DNA from: Vanilla planifolia | Taxonomy: Eukaryota > Streptophyta > Magnoliopsida > Asparagales > Orchidaceae | Assembly: GCA_023846275.1 (NCBI GenBank) | Contig: CM043868.1 | Span: forward strand, 1,073,153-1,137,152 | Reading direction: 5' to 3' | DNA length: 64,000 nucleotides | In this document: piece after piece, positions 37,801-49,457 of the stretch | Numbering within the stretch: the first letter of the stretch is position 1 | How the letters are laid out: each line of letters starts with the position of its first letter | Program-made: the position numbers and the translations under genes | The notes under the pieces: model-generated | Told to the model about the DNA's origin: nothing | Database searches by the model: none | The model's input: the letters and a program-made list of their open reading frames with translations, nothing else

Positions 37801-38500
37801 AATTACGATAGTGTTCCATGGCACACTATACATGAGCTTCCATGTAGGGTATGTGGGTATGGGGCTCATGTACCAGAGATGATGCTTCATACATTACATG
37901 TTAAGTTCATTTTTAGAGATTTTAAATGCATGTAATCTAAAGACTTATACAACATTAATGTTCTTAAATTATAATGCATTCAAATTAAGAAGAATATAAG
38001 TTAGTGAATTTAATTAACTATAGAATCATAAGCTTGAGAAAACTTATAATGTGTGAAGAATATTTTAGGAAAAAAACTTTTAATGATGTTGCAAAGTGAA
38101 CTTGATCAACCATGACATCATCTCAATAATGTTGCAAAATTTGTTTCGAACTTCATGTCCATGCTAGATGTGTTCTCTCTAAATATTTTGCTAGTGAGAT
38201 CTTCAAGTAGTAGACCAATGGTTTAAGTTCTTCTATCCAAATAACTTCTACATCACCTTTGAACATTTTACCAAGTAAGATTAAAGACATAATTTAAAAA
38301 CACTTAAGAGAAAAATATTACAACATGAATAAGATGATTTTGTTAACCATTTTTTAATGATGAAAAAACCATAGCCAGATTTTGAATATAGAATCAAACA
38401 ATGATACAAACACATATGCATGCTTTCCCTTAATTCATGTTCCACATAAATAGATATAATCAAAGTAATTCTAGATTATTTTTATGTAAACATTATTAAC
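34881..38500. other. Unassigned AT-rich DNA
   Basis: No coding domain, LTR edge or RNA gene is recognised. Around 35120-35250 two phrases about 96 bases apart resemble each other (TTAGATGGTCTAATG...CCAACATAA and TTGAATGGATTAATAG...CCAACATAA), hinting at an old tandem duplication. Short open frames here (35556-35741 minus, 36977-37207 plus, 38281-38463 minus) show no family resemblance. Confidence 0.4.
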
Positions 38501-38509
38501 TGCATAGTC

Positions 38510-39331
38510 TTATATAAGATTTTGATGATAATAATATATTATTATAAAGTTTATTAATGCGTTATTTGTGTTTGATGCCTTAAAAAAATAAAAGATAATG
38601 ATAACTCAAGAGGCAATATGTATCACCATGAGACTTAATCAAGTATATGCTTCACTCAAGTAATCAACCTTTGGAGGATTCTTTCTCTTGATGGAATGGA
38701 GGCTATCATTAGTGCTTTTTTATTTACATGTTCTATGCTTAGAATGTTTAAACTTATGCAATCCTTACTAGTGGTAGTTAGGATCTTAATTTTATTCAAA
38801 TCATTTTCAATGTTCAAGACAAGTCACCATGCATACATGTTTGCATCTCAAATCTTATATTTCTGGATGTGCTTTCATTTATGACTTAATTATATAGGAA
38901 AGTGTAATGAAAAACTTGAATTTTTAGGTTGACTAAAGTTACACTCATTTTATGATATTAAATACTAATTATACAGTAGAATTAATATTAAAATAATGTG
39001 TATAAGGAAAAAAGAATAGTCTGATTAAGAATATTTAGAAGAATTCAAACTCATTAGATAATATGATTATTCATATTATATGGAATGATTTATTTGGAGT
39101 ATTGAGGCACTCCTAAGGGGAAAGTGAAAGAAAAGTCTAAGTAATTGTATAAATGTATTTGTATGGTATGATATGTATTATCATACCATATGATCATATT
39201 TAGAAATATGATGAGAGAAGAAAAATTAATGAATTTTGTATTGTAAAATATCATGTCACTACATTATACGATTATCCATTAGGCTATAACTAACGAGTGA
39301 AATAAAAATCTTAAGAATTTCATATGGTACA
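38510..39331. mobile_element. Older LTR-like repeat, left part, cut by element A
   Basis: 38510-38760 aligns by eye with 11330-11560 (CTAATATATTATTTGTGTTT versus TTAATGCGTTATTTGTGTTT and flanks). Further on it carries the same type of ATCATATGAT palindromic phrases, including a perfect hairpin at 39162-39190. The sequence right of element A (50118-50930) shows phrases like those at 12190-12800, so element A probably landed inside this older unit. Confidence 0.35.
39162..39190. repeat. Perfect 12-bp inverted repeat
   Basis: The arms are TATGGTATGATA (39162-39173) and TATCATACCATA (39179-39190), with a 5-base spacer. It belongs to the palindromic motif family seen at 11780-12270 and 21810-22340. 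Confidence 0.9.
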
Positions 39332-40784
39332 TCATAAAAGATGAAATTGCCAAAACTTAGTTTTGGTTCAAATATAATAGGGACATGTCTAGGTTCAAGC
39401 AAAGGTTTAGAATAAAAATCTTAAGATCATTGAGTAAAGAATTTTAGTAGAATTGAAAGACTTGCACTATTTCTAAAACACGAGGGATCTTAACCTAATA
39501 AGTAGAGTGGTTTAGCCACTCATACCCAATGTAACTTAAGTTAGTGGTGAAGATGATAAGGTACACCTAAGTGAAGTTCTTAAATTATAAATAGATTAAC
39601 TCATATTCATCAGCATAAGCTAGAGAAATTAGACACAATTAGTAATGTCAACCACAAAATGATGAAGAAAAATAATAATTGAGTTAAGAAATTTCTTTGT
39701 AATTAGCATTATTGATGTTGCCAGATAATGGTTAAGACCCCTCTTTTTGAGCCTCTTGTTCACCTTCCTAATGCACTATTAGAATGACATCATCAAATGA
39801 TCCCTCACAACACTTCTCATATCAAGAAAGTTTGTTACTAACATTTTGTTACTTCATTCAACATTTTATGCCTTAAAACAAGATAATCATCCTTATTTAT
39901 AGAGACATCAAGGGGCATAATAATAATTTTTTAGCTTAAAAATATGAAAGAATATCTAAAAATACTAGGGGCCATATTTTAAAAATCTAAAGAATATTTT
40001 AAGAATTCTAATAGTCATCACAAATTACAAAGAATATTCTTTAAATTATGCAATCAAATTCCTTTAAGAGGTACAAAATTGAATATAATAAGTAGTTCCC
40101 AAATAGCTAGTGCATCTCTTACAATGATGTGGAAAGTAGTGAAGTGAAGAATGATGCGACTTAGGTGAAATAGTTGGAGAGGCTTGATGACACTTTGGTG
40201 ATTTGGTTGTAGGTTGACACAGTTCAACAAGTTAAAGAAACTTGATGGGTTGGCATGAATTTGTGGCTCGACAGGTAGGTGCCAGTTCACGATGCGGCTT
40301 TGGTTGGTGTGGGTCATAGGTCGACACAGATGGTTACTAATTTTGTGTGTGTTTACAAGGAATCATGGGTTTCATGGGTCATTGTGGGCTGAGAAAGTAA
40401 AGTAAGTTGTGCTGGCATAGTAGTGGTGGTTGCAATAGTGGATGGTGATTAATGGCAAAAATAATGCCAATGTCAAAATTAACCAAATTTTGTATTGACA
40501 AAATTGTGAGACTACTCTTGGGAATGTTTGGACTAATTTTAAGCTTTAAATATCTAAAACTATCAACTAATATTCAAATAACTCAAAATAAAATATAGAT
40601 ACAAATAATTAGATGATTTGAAGATAAAATGCAAACATGTTATAATGATAAATAAGAGTCAACTATAATTGACTATTACATGATAATGATAGTAGAGGAT
40701 CTTATCTTATCATGACTCCCAGGTTGAATAAGATTAGTTAGCCTCAAATTAGAATCTTTACATTATGTCTGGGTTGCTATGTCA
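39332..40784 (-). repeat. Element A 3' LTR
   Basis: This aligns with 45626-46336 plus 49458-50117. Landmarks include GATGAAATT near the left edge, ATCATTGAGTAAAGA / ATCATCGAGTAAAGA, the TAACT(T/C)AAG...AGTGGTGAA phrase, ATTGATGTTGC(C/T)AGATAA, TACAAAATTGAAT, and GCTATGTCA at the right edge. Confidence 0.85.
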
Positions 40785-40797
40785 TCTTCCTTAGGTT
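40785..40797 (-). other. Polypurine tract of element A
   Basis: On the minus strand a purine-rich AAGGAAGA directly precedes the TGACATAGC start of the 3' LTR, as required for plus-strand priming. Confidence 0.65.
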
Positions 40798-41089
40798 AGA
40801 AAAGGCACAACCCCATGGAGCTAAGGAAAAATCTCAAATACTACTCCAACATCTTTAGGTTTATAAAATGAAGATCCTCAAGGATCCAATAATCATCAGA
40901 TGTAGGACATCCTCACCAACATAGAATAAATCTCCATTATGGCAAATCTTATGTGAGAACTATTTGATCATATAATATGTGTTTTTCTTGATCTCTCAAC
41001 TCACTAGATGAGGTTAAAGATAATAGTGAGATAGGTTCTCTCATAAAGGATGGCAAAGTCTCAAAAGGCTCATTAGGTATTAGGTGTGA

Positions 41090-42110
41090 TTCTTTACGAA
41101 GTAGGAGATTCCAAATATTAAAGGCAGCGTTAATTCCATAATATTTAGGTAAATGCGAAACATATGCATTGTACCTAGTTTCTTCATAATTTTAGATGGT
41201 CTAGCTCCATGAGCATGCCATTCCTAAGCGTTTTAGTGGGAATATATTAGACTAAACAAAATTTATGACAAAGTCATCCTTAGTAAACTCCATGAATTAT
41301 CTTTGAGAATCTACTAATCATATATATTTTATTATGTAAGTTAATATTTTTAGCAATATGTTTGTGTAATGATAAAATATGATGTTCAAAGACTTATAAA
41401 ACTCAAAAGTATGCAAACAATAATGCAAGGGATCCAAATCAATAAGACTCTAAGGTTGATTTTCAAAACAAATTTTGATAAAACTCAAACCTATTATTTG
41501 ATTATCAAAATTATGGAAAACAAATTTAGTGGGTGGTAATAAAAGATCCTAAGTAGAAATATGTTTCTCAACTAAGCTATAAAGAAGGTTGTCTAAGCTT
41601 TGGTTGACTACTATTTGTTTGATCATCTGAGAAGATAAGCAGATGAAGATTTAAGTTTCATCCCTAGTAAGTGTCAGAGTGTTTTCTAAAAGTAACTGAT
41701 AAATCAACGTGATTTAACATGATTGTTTATGGTAGACCATACAATTTCATTACTTCATTAAGAAATAATTTGTAAAGTAGGAGGCACGAATATCTTATTG
41801 CAAGGTATGAAATGAGCCATCTTAGAAAGCTTGACAATAACTTTGAATGTAGAATCATGCTTTCTAAAGAGTTTTAGTAATCCAAATACAAAATCTATGC
41901 TTATATTTTCTTATGGTCATTGTAATATAGGTAATGTTATATATTTCCTTGGCTATAATTTCTACATTAAGTGGTCGCATAAGTTCAACATTAAGTAACC
42001 ATTGATGCAACTTGTTAAGTAATCTTGGCCAATAAGATTTGTGGTCCACATCTCTTATAGTTTGGTCTCAACCAAAATATTCTGTGAGACCTTCAACATG
42101 TATTTTATAG
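41090..42110 (-). pseudogene. Element A integrase remnant
   Basis: On the minus strand: a degenerate zinc-finger area (about 42000-42060, SYWPRLLNKLHQWL), then the catalytic core with SIDFVFGLLKLFRKHDSTFK and SKMAHFIPC (about 41805-41890). The LYGLP motif and an SSAY-type stretch follow (about 41600-41760). The downstream RLGMLMELDHLKL run (about 41190-41240) matches the linker that in many gypsy elements reads G(K)LKPRAIGPFKVL. Frames are interrupted repeatedly. The wording differs from the Tekay-like remnants elsewhere in the window and suits another chromovirus branch such as CRM or Reina; this is inferred. Confidence 0.8.
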
Positions 42111-42779
42111 ATAAGAAATTTCCTAAGAGATGTATGAGAAATGTAAACTTAAAATCCACAAATAAAAATTAATATTTCAAATGGTAGTCACTTGAAACTT
42201 TGGTAAGTGTTATATTGACATTGTGATAGATGTTACCAAGGTTAGGGTAATCACTATATAAATATTTGATGCAATGAAATTTAGGAACACATATAGTTAC
42301 TGTTGATAATAGTAAACACAATGTTTTAACACATCATCTACTTTATTTTCTACTCTAGCTTATGATTTAAAACAAAAGTAAATTCTTATAGGCATTCAAA
42401 CTATTTGGCATGTTGATAACTTAAAAATTCTTTTGTGAATTTGATATTTAAGTTCTTCATGGTTAGAATAAAAAAGAAAATTTTTGGGAAAACAAATAGT
42501 ATCTTTAATGTTCTAGTGATTGGACTATTGCATAAAATTTTTTATTCATTAAAGAATGTGATAAGTTGTCCACCTTGACTTAAGTCTCTTTCGATGGCTA
42601 GATCAGAAGAATCACAAGTGACTTCACTAGCTTTTGAAAAATCTAGTAACCTAAGGACTAGAGCTTGAGTTATTGCTTCTTTTCATTTAATGACAGCTAG
42701 TTCTACTACTTCTCGTTAGTTGAACCCTCCCTTTTTAAAACAATCCATAATCCTCTTATATCATACTAAATGCTCGAAT

Positions 42780-43400
42780 GAATCATTTTTAAGAAGTGGC
42801 TAGTCTATGAAAGCTACAAACTTGATGTAGCCATCGATAATGGCATTTATCTTTTTTGGGAAAATGGTCAATCCTTTTTTTTGAACTATAAAACAAAGGA
42901 AAGGCACCTTTCTTCAACCAAAATTCATATTTATTTAGACTAGAAAATAAATTCCTCACATAATATAGTGTATACTTGTCCAAGAAGCTCTAAATGTTTA
43001 GGTGAGCTATGTATATAAAATAATATATCATCAAAATATACTACTATGAATTACTACATAAGGTCTCAAGACCTAGGTCATAAGAATTTAAATATGCTCA
43101 ATATGTTTGACAACACTTTTGACATAACTAACCATTCATATAATTATTCTTTTATTTTAATATTCTTTCATTCATCTCCTTGGTGAATTTTAATCATATA
43201 ATATCCATGTTTTAGATCTATTTTAGAAAATATGATGGCTCTAATCATTTGATCGACTAAATCATCAAGCCTAAGAATTAGAAGCTTATATTTGATCATT
43301 ATTTCAATGATGGTATTGATATCTGTGCACATGTGCAAACTTTCATCTTTTTTAGGAGCCAAAAGAGTAAGGACAGCACATGGACTAATACTTTCCTTAC
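42780..43400 (-). pseudogene. Element A reverse transcriptase remnant
   Basis: The minus-strand frame 43168-43362 reads a near-classic RT start: KKDESLHMCTDI, then KYKLLILRLDDLVDQM, then IFSKIDLKHGYYMIKIHQGD. Further along (42789-42983) NKYEFWLKK corresponds to the conserved K-C-E-F-W after the catalytic region. The catalytic YxDD box should lie near 43020 and is not clearly preserved. Stops separate the pieces. Confidence 0.85.
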
Positions 43401-44499
43401 TAAATCTTTTTTGAATGAGCTCATTTTCTTTTTGATTAAGGTTTGCATGAGTTGATGGATTTAATAAATAATGTGGTAAATATGGTAGTCAAATACCAAG
43501 AACTAGATCTATAATATATTGAATATCTCATAATAGTTGGAGTGTGTTTGGTATGTTATTAAGGAATACATCAACAAATTCTTCCAACAAAGGTTGGACT
43601 AAATATGGTGGGATAGGTATACTAGTATGTGCTTCCTTAATTAACATAAAGTAGATAACATTACCACTAGCCATAACCTTCTTAACATGAACTAGTGAAA
43701 TAGTATTAAGTAATTTTTGCCCTTTTTGTTTTATTTTGGAGTGTATTGGTTAGAAGTTTTCTTTAAGGGGGGAGGGGTGAAGGATATAGTGTAATCTTCT
43801 TTCCTTTTTATGTGAAAGTACATGTAATAAATCTTTTGTTTAAGATAACATCTCAATTATGTAACCATGTTCTTTCTAAAATAAGGCTACTAACCTACAT
43901 TGAGACAACATCACACCAGAGTTCCTTAAAATATTGAGCAAAATTCAATGGAATACAATAACTTTTGTTGCATGCAAATCAAGGTTTTATAAATCTAAGA
44001 TACGATCTATGGGGTTGGATGGTTGTGAGTGTTAAGCTTATCCTTTTGTTATCTTTTTATGTTATAGTATTGATATAGCTAATGTAATATATAACAATCT
44101 TATAGGTTAGTATTTAATTATAATGAAGATACTAAAGATGTTAATACATCACTAATCATTAGATGGCATTAATATTTTTTGGAGTACATCTTTCAACAAC
44201 ATGGGTAGCCCAACATAATAAATACTCCATCTAGTGTTTATAATTCTTCTTTATCATCCTTATTTCATTGCATAATCTCCACTTTTTCAATGTTAATGCT
44301 TTCTTCTTTATGTTTATATGTAGGACTCTATTTGGAAACTAGGCTACAACATGCTTCCTTCTATGATAATGGTAACACTCCATTCCAATTAAGTAGATAA
44401 TCTACTTGATGGTTGGATTCATTAAGTTGATGGCATAAGTGGAGGGGCATTGGTTGCTTATGTTGCAGAAGTAAGAGTGGAGGAAATAGTGCTATAAGT

Positions 44500-45120
44500 T
44501 TTAGGATGAGAAGTGGTCACAAGAATCTCATTCTTATAGGTAATTCATCCTCTAAATCTTTTCACATCACAAGTCATTTTATGTCTTTTTCAAATTAGTA
44601 ATATTTCTCAGTTATAACTCAACCTAAATAAACTCTATAAGCCTAAATTAAATTAAGATAATACTACTCAATTAGCATCTTAGATTCCATCCGATTATAT
44701 AATCCTTACATTTAGCAATATATTCATCAATAATCTTTACACCTTGGGATAGATGTTGTCATTTATCTAAAAACTCACTTGAATATGATGTAGGTATATA
44801 TTTAGCTCATAATAAAATCTTGAGTTCCTTCCATGATTGAGGCAATGCTTAATCGTAGTTAAGATATCATCTTTCTAATGTGTGAACAAATAACTTTGCA
44901 TGTGATGTAATCCTATTTTTGGTATTTTTTAGGCTCACTGAGATCATGTCAATCAGAATAATATCCTATTCCCATTTCTTAGTATTGATAAATTCTAGGG
45001 TCTAAACTTCCATCAAAGGTTAGAGCTTTTATTTTAATCATATTCTTCTAATGATCATCATCCCTTCTGTGTCTTCTATGATGGGTATGTGGAGTAGCTT
45101 TACGCCTTAGTTGACATTAT
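44500..45120 (-). pseudogene. Element A gag remnant
   Basis: On the minus strand, KALTFDGSLDPRIY (about 44990-45035) matches the gypsy gag phrase F-x-G-x-x-D-P. It is followed by an ITSHAKLF segment and a LSQGVKIIDEYIAKCKDYII-like run (about 44690-44770), typical of the retrotransposon gag capsid domain. Multiple frame breaks are present. Confidence 0.7.
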
Positions 45121-45609
45121 GGTAAGTCGATTCATTTTTGGATGACAATTCCTCAAGTCGGTGTCACACTTGTTGTAGACCTACTTGATCCATGGATTCC
45201 ACTCATCTATTATCTCTATGTTGTTTCAACTAGTCATTGCATGTTTTATTATTGCTTTTATTTTTTGTATTATATTAGTTGGTTCTAGATTATCTACTAT
45301 AAAGCTAAGTTTATTGATGATTGGGGCAGTTGAGAATCAAACATTCTTTATTATCTTTTGAACCTAATAATCATAAATTATTTGGTTCAAAATAAGTTTC
45401 TAAATTGGAATAAAAAAGGAGCAAAACGAAACTTAAATGGCAAGATATCATACCTGTTTTAGAAATATTATAGCAACAAGCTTGAAAAAAATGAAATTTG
45501 TTTTTTATATATCACATAATAACTTCTAATGACTTAGTAATAATTGCAAAAAAATAAAGATTCTTGTTTAATAAAAAATTAAAATCATGAAAGTTTTTAT
45601 AACTAACTA

Positions 45610-45622
45610 TTCTTTGATACTA
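45610..45622 (-). other. Primer-binding site of element A (tRNA-iMet type)
   Basis: The minus strand reads TTAGTATCAAAGA here, close to the usual TTGGTATCAGAGC, and it sits 3-4 bases inside the 5' LTR edge. Confidence 0.6.
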
Positions 45623-45625
45623 AGT

Positions 45626-46336
45626 TGATATTTGATGAAATTATTAAAACCTAGCTATAGCTCATAGATAATAAGAAAATATTTAAGTTTAAGTAATAGA
45701 TTTGTAGAAGGACCTACTTAAGATGCTATAGGTTTATAATTGAAATAACTTTATATCATCGAGTAAAGACTTTCTTAAAAGCTAAAGACTTACAGTATTA
45801 CATTAACATGAAGGATCTCAACTTGATAAGGAGAGTAGTTTAGATACCCACACCTAGTGTAACTCAAGCCAGTGGTGAAAGTAGTAATGTACACTCAAAA
45901 TGGAGTTCTTAGATTATAAACAAATTGACTCACATTCATAAGCACAAGCAAAAGAAATTGGACGAGATGAGTAATCCCTCTAGTAAAATAATGAAGTAAA
46001 ATAGTAGTATAATTAAGTAGCTTTCTATAATTAGTGCAATTGATGTTGCTAGATAAGGGGTTGAGATCTTTGTTTTATGTTTCTCACTCGCTTTGTGGAG
46101 GCACCATTAGAATCACATTTTTAAATGATTTCACATAGCAATTTTTGCATTAAGCAAGCTTGTTAGTAACATTTCATTACTTCATTCAAATTTTATGCTT
46201 ATAATATGATAAACATCCCTATTTATAAAGACTTTAAAGGCTATAATGGTAATTTTCTAACCTAATAATAAGAAAGGTTACTAATAGTAAGAGTCACAGT
46301 TTGTGATTTTAAAAACTATTTTAAGAATTTCCAAAG
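45626..46336 (-). repeat. Element A 5' LTR, inner part
   Basis: This aligns with about 39332-40010 of the 3' LTR and stops exactly where solo LTR 2 begins. Confidence 0.82.
46332..46336. repeat. Target-site duplication CAAAG (left, solo LTR 2)
   Basis: CAAAG directly before TGTTATACCC. An identical CAAAG at 49453-49457 directly follows GTGTAACA. Confidence 0.92.
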
Positions 46337-47659
46337 TGTTATACCCGGTAAAATATTATACGTTTAATCTTCAATAATTCAATTGTGGCTTAGATGATTT
46401 CAGATCGACAGTAGGATGAGCCAGGAGCTCAATTGGAGGCTATTGGAATTTCTGAAATTTTCTGGGGATTTTTCGGAGCACCGAGGAAAATTTTAAGTAA
46501 TTTTCCCTGTTTAATTGGATTTATTGGATTTTTGGAAATTCGAAAATCTATTTTTAAACCGAAATTTGGTTTTTACCGCGCGTGAACCGGACCGGAGCGG
46601 TTCAGCGAAGGCGGGGGGCGGTTCGCCGAGTGCGTTTGCGCGTGCGGTTGGATAAGCCACGGATAAGCGGATCGGACGGACGAGATCAGCGGTGGAGATT
46701 AACCGGCTGATCGGGTTAAGCGGCGTTATTAGAAGGTCAACCGGCGCTTAATGGGTTCTTAACGGGTTATTACCAGTTTAAGCTGGGTATTTAACCCGAT
46801 TTATTCGGCTGTTAGGGTTTTCGAGCGGTGGCCGGAGACGGGGTGTTCGCGGCGAACGGCGATACTTTCCGGCAGACTTTCAAGGGGCTTTTTGTACCTG
46901 GAGGTTCGCAAGACCGAGGAGAATCGATTGGTACCGGTTTCGTTCGGCGAGGAGCAGCGGTTGGTCGCGTGCGAGCTTCACTGTCGCCGGAGAAGAAAGG
47001 TAGGAATTTCAGTTTTAAATTAGTTATTTAGCTAATTAAAAATATGAATTATTTTGCAAATAGCTACCGGAGCATGCGAATTATGGTTTTTAGAATTGAT
47101 TAATGCAAATAATTGATTTTAGTATTTTTAGGGTTTTCGGAAAATTATACCCGTCGAATTCGGAAATTTTACCAAGCATGCGATGATTCAATTATGTGCT
47201 TTATTCATGTTAAGGTAGTAACAAATGCTGGAATTGTTTAATTTCTTAAATTGTCAAATTGGGGATCGGATGAAACTCCTTTGGCGGAAATTCTGATTGA
47301 ACCTTAGGAATTAGTGGCATTATTGAAACATTAGGATAGTATGAATATCGGATTTTGTTTCTTCTTGTTCGCGGTCGCCGGAAATTGGTGGAAGAATTGG
47401 ATTTGGTCGGCGATTGCGTCGGCTAGGGTTTCGCGGGCGTCGGACCGAGGAAGGAGATGAATTAGGTTAATTATATTTAATTAAGTAATTGTAAATTTAA
47501 TTTAATGGTATTTATATAATATTTATTAACGGATTATTAATTAATTCGGTTCGGCGGTGTCGCGGTTCAGCGCGAAGGCCCGAACCGGTGGCGAGATCCG
47601 GTTCAGCGGGATTCGGCTCGGACAAACGGCGCGGCGCGGAGGAGAGAGAAACGGAAGGA

Positions 47660-47890
47660 AAAATTCGGAAATTTATTATTAATCCGAATTTTCGGAAATA
47701 AAAATATGCGGAAATTTAATTCGGAAATTATTCCGAATTTTTGGAAAAAAAAAAAAGGATAAGCGGAAAATTTAATTCGGAAATTAATCTGAATTTTCGG
47801 AAAAAGGATATATATGTGGAATTTAAATTTTATTCGGAAATTTATTCCGAATTTCGGAAAAAAATGGATAAAGGGCGGAAATTGAAATTG
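47660..47890. repeat. TTCCGAA/TTCGGAA palindromic array, solo LTR 2
   Basis: Several units of the type ATTCGGAAATTAATCCGAAT(TTTCGGAAAAA) are separated by GGATA(A)-type spacers. It is longer than the matching array in solo LTR 1. Confidence 0.75.
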
Positions 47891-48381
47891 GGATTTAAAA
47901 ATTTCTTGAAGTAGGGAAAAATGTTATCAGTGATGACAGTACAGTTGAAACAGTCAGACAGAGGTATGGTACATGGATGTTACCAGAACAGTCAGTAACT
48001 GGTACAGTTTGTATTGCTTGGATGGCGATGACATGGATTGAGTCAGTTTACTCAGTGTTGGCATATTTCACGGATTGGCATACTGGACCGGACTACTATA
48101 GGCCCTATATGATGTTTTAGGGTAGTTGTGGTAGGTAACTGTGCGGTACAGACTTAGCTTCCACAGTATACATGTGGACTGGTATGCGCCTTGTTGTATC
48201 TGGACACATGTTGTCGAATCTTGGAGTTAAAGCTTGGCAATGACTGTAGGGGCGTGACTTTTATGGAAATTGTTGGGAGAGGACTCCTTGGGACGGTGGC
48301 TGAGTCGATCTCTTCTGGTCCATAAGAGTCTCCAGAAGATTGATTGACGAGAGACGCTGCGGTGTTGGTGCTAGGCGTTGT

Positions 48382-48580
48382 GATGCGTGTTTCGAGTGGG
48401 CATTCCCACTGGCATGCTTTGCCTAGGCGCCATGCGTGTTTCGAGTGGGCACACCCACTGGCATGCTATGCGGTGTCGGGTGCTAGGCGTTGTGATGCGT
48501 GTTTCGAGTTGGGCATTCCCACTGGCATGCTTGCCTAGGCGCCATGCGTGTTTCGAGATGGGCGATCCCACTGGCATGCT
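48382..48580. repeat. Tandem repeat, four units, in solo LTR 2
   Basis: Four units of roughly 48-62 bp each contain ATGCGTGTTTCGAG, a GGGC-N4-CCCACTGG core and CATGCT. Solo LTR 1 has two related 50-bp units. Confidence 0.85.
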
Positions 48581-49387
48581 ACCTGGAAGCCTAGAGGAGA
48601 GCTACTCTGGTGTGACTGGGGTTGACTGTGGTTGGTCGGAGTCTGGGACTGAGAGTGCCTTTCCCACCATACATTGTTATGCTGTATTCCTATACTCTTG
48701 CTATTATCCTTCTCTTGCATGTGAATTCTTACTAGCTGTCTTTCCTACTGGGCGTAGCTCATTCCGTTATTATCTATATTTTTCCAGCAGCTCGGCAGAC
48801 TTGACGCCACCCAGATTAGGTGGGATTGTGGTCAGCAGGCTAGTGGAGGATATCTGATCTGTGATTTTCTGAGACATTTTGGTTAGTGTGATTGATACTA
48901 TTGGATGTATTCAGGGAGACTGTTCTTCTTATGTCATGTAATATGTGAGGGTGATTCTAACTTATGTATCTGGTTGGATGATATTGTACTTGTTGGACTT
49001 GGATCTTATTCTTGTGATGTAGTTCCTTTCATTGTTTACTTTATTGTCTTGGTGGTATGGTGTGTGGAGTGCCATATTTTATCTGTGGATGTTATGTATT
49101 TTATTTTTGATGGTGAGGTCATTACATGACTATGGAACTTAACCGTGGGGATTCAGACTTCTATTAGATCGGTTCTCCTACCGGTATGGGTTAGGAGTAT
49201 TGGGTCTAGTAGGAGTAACATTGCGCGAGTCCATCTGTTAATTCAGGAGTCATGAACCTGATTTTACGGTGTACCCGGGAGATGGGATCCACATTGTTAA
49301 GGAAAGTAGGTGTGTAATGATGTGTTATATCCTATGTTTTTCGTAGGCTACTCAGGTTGGTATGGGACGATCTGAGCTGTCTATATG

Positions 49388-49425
49388 TAAAAAAAAAAAA
49401 AAAAAAATGTATGCAAAAAAAAAAA
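49388..49425. repeat. Poly(A) tracts near the end of solo LTR 2
   Basis: Two A runs are separated by TGTATGC. The first matches the T run of solo LTR 1 in inverted orientation. Confidence 0.85.
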
Positions 49426-49452
49426 TCAGCCTAGGAAAAATGGGGTGTAACA

Positions 49453-49457
49453 CAAAG
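49453..49457. repeat. Target-site duplication CAAAG (right, solo LTR 2)
   Basis: Identical to 46332-46336. Confidence 0.92.

Larger units (their letters stand above)
46337..49452 (+). mobile_element. Solo LTR 2 (large-LTR retrotransposon), 3.12 kb
   Basis: It starts TGTTATACCCGG, ends GGGGTGTAACA, and is flanked by a perfect CAAAG duplication. It is the inverted relative of 32217-34875 and is nested in the 5' LTR of element A, so it is younger than A. There is no internal coding region, primer-binding site or second LTR. In one hand-aligned, indel-free stretch (about 46846-47031 versus 34230-34415) I count about 26 differences in about 186 positions, so the two copies are not recent twins. 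Open frames inside (for example 46828-47031 and 48344-48857) are shadows of the GC-rich LTR and of its tandem repeats. Confidence 0.85.

Noticed and set aside
34230..47031. A small reading frame shared by both solo LTRs (34230-34418 minus, 46828-47031 plus), starting near FAANG and ending FK-VI
   Set aside because: It is alignable without indels, but in my codon-by-codon comparison amino-acid-changing differences (about 17) far outnumber silent ones (about 4). This fits unconstrained LTR sequence and not a protein under selection.
48344..48857. Overlapping open frames on both strands in solo LTR 2
   Set aside because: They arise from GC-rich tandem repeats, which lack stops in several frames. 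They are not conserved in solo LTR 1.
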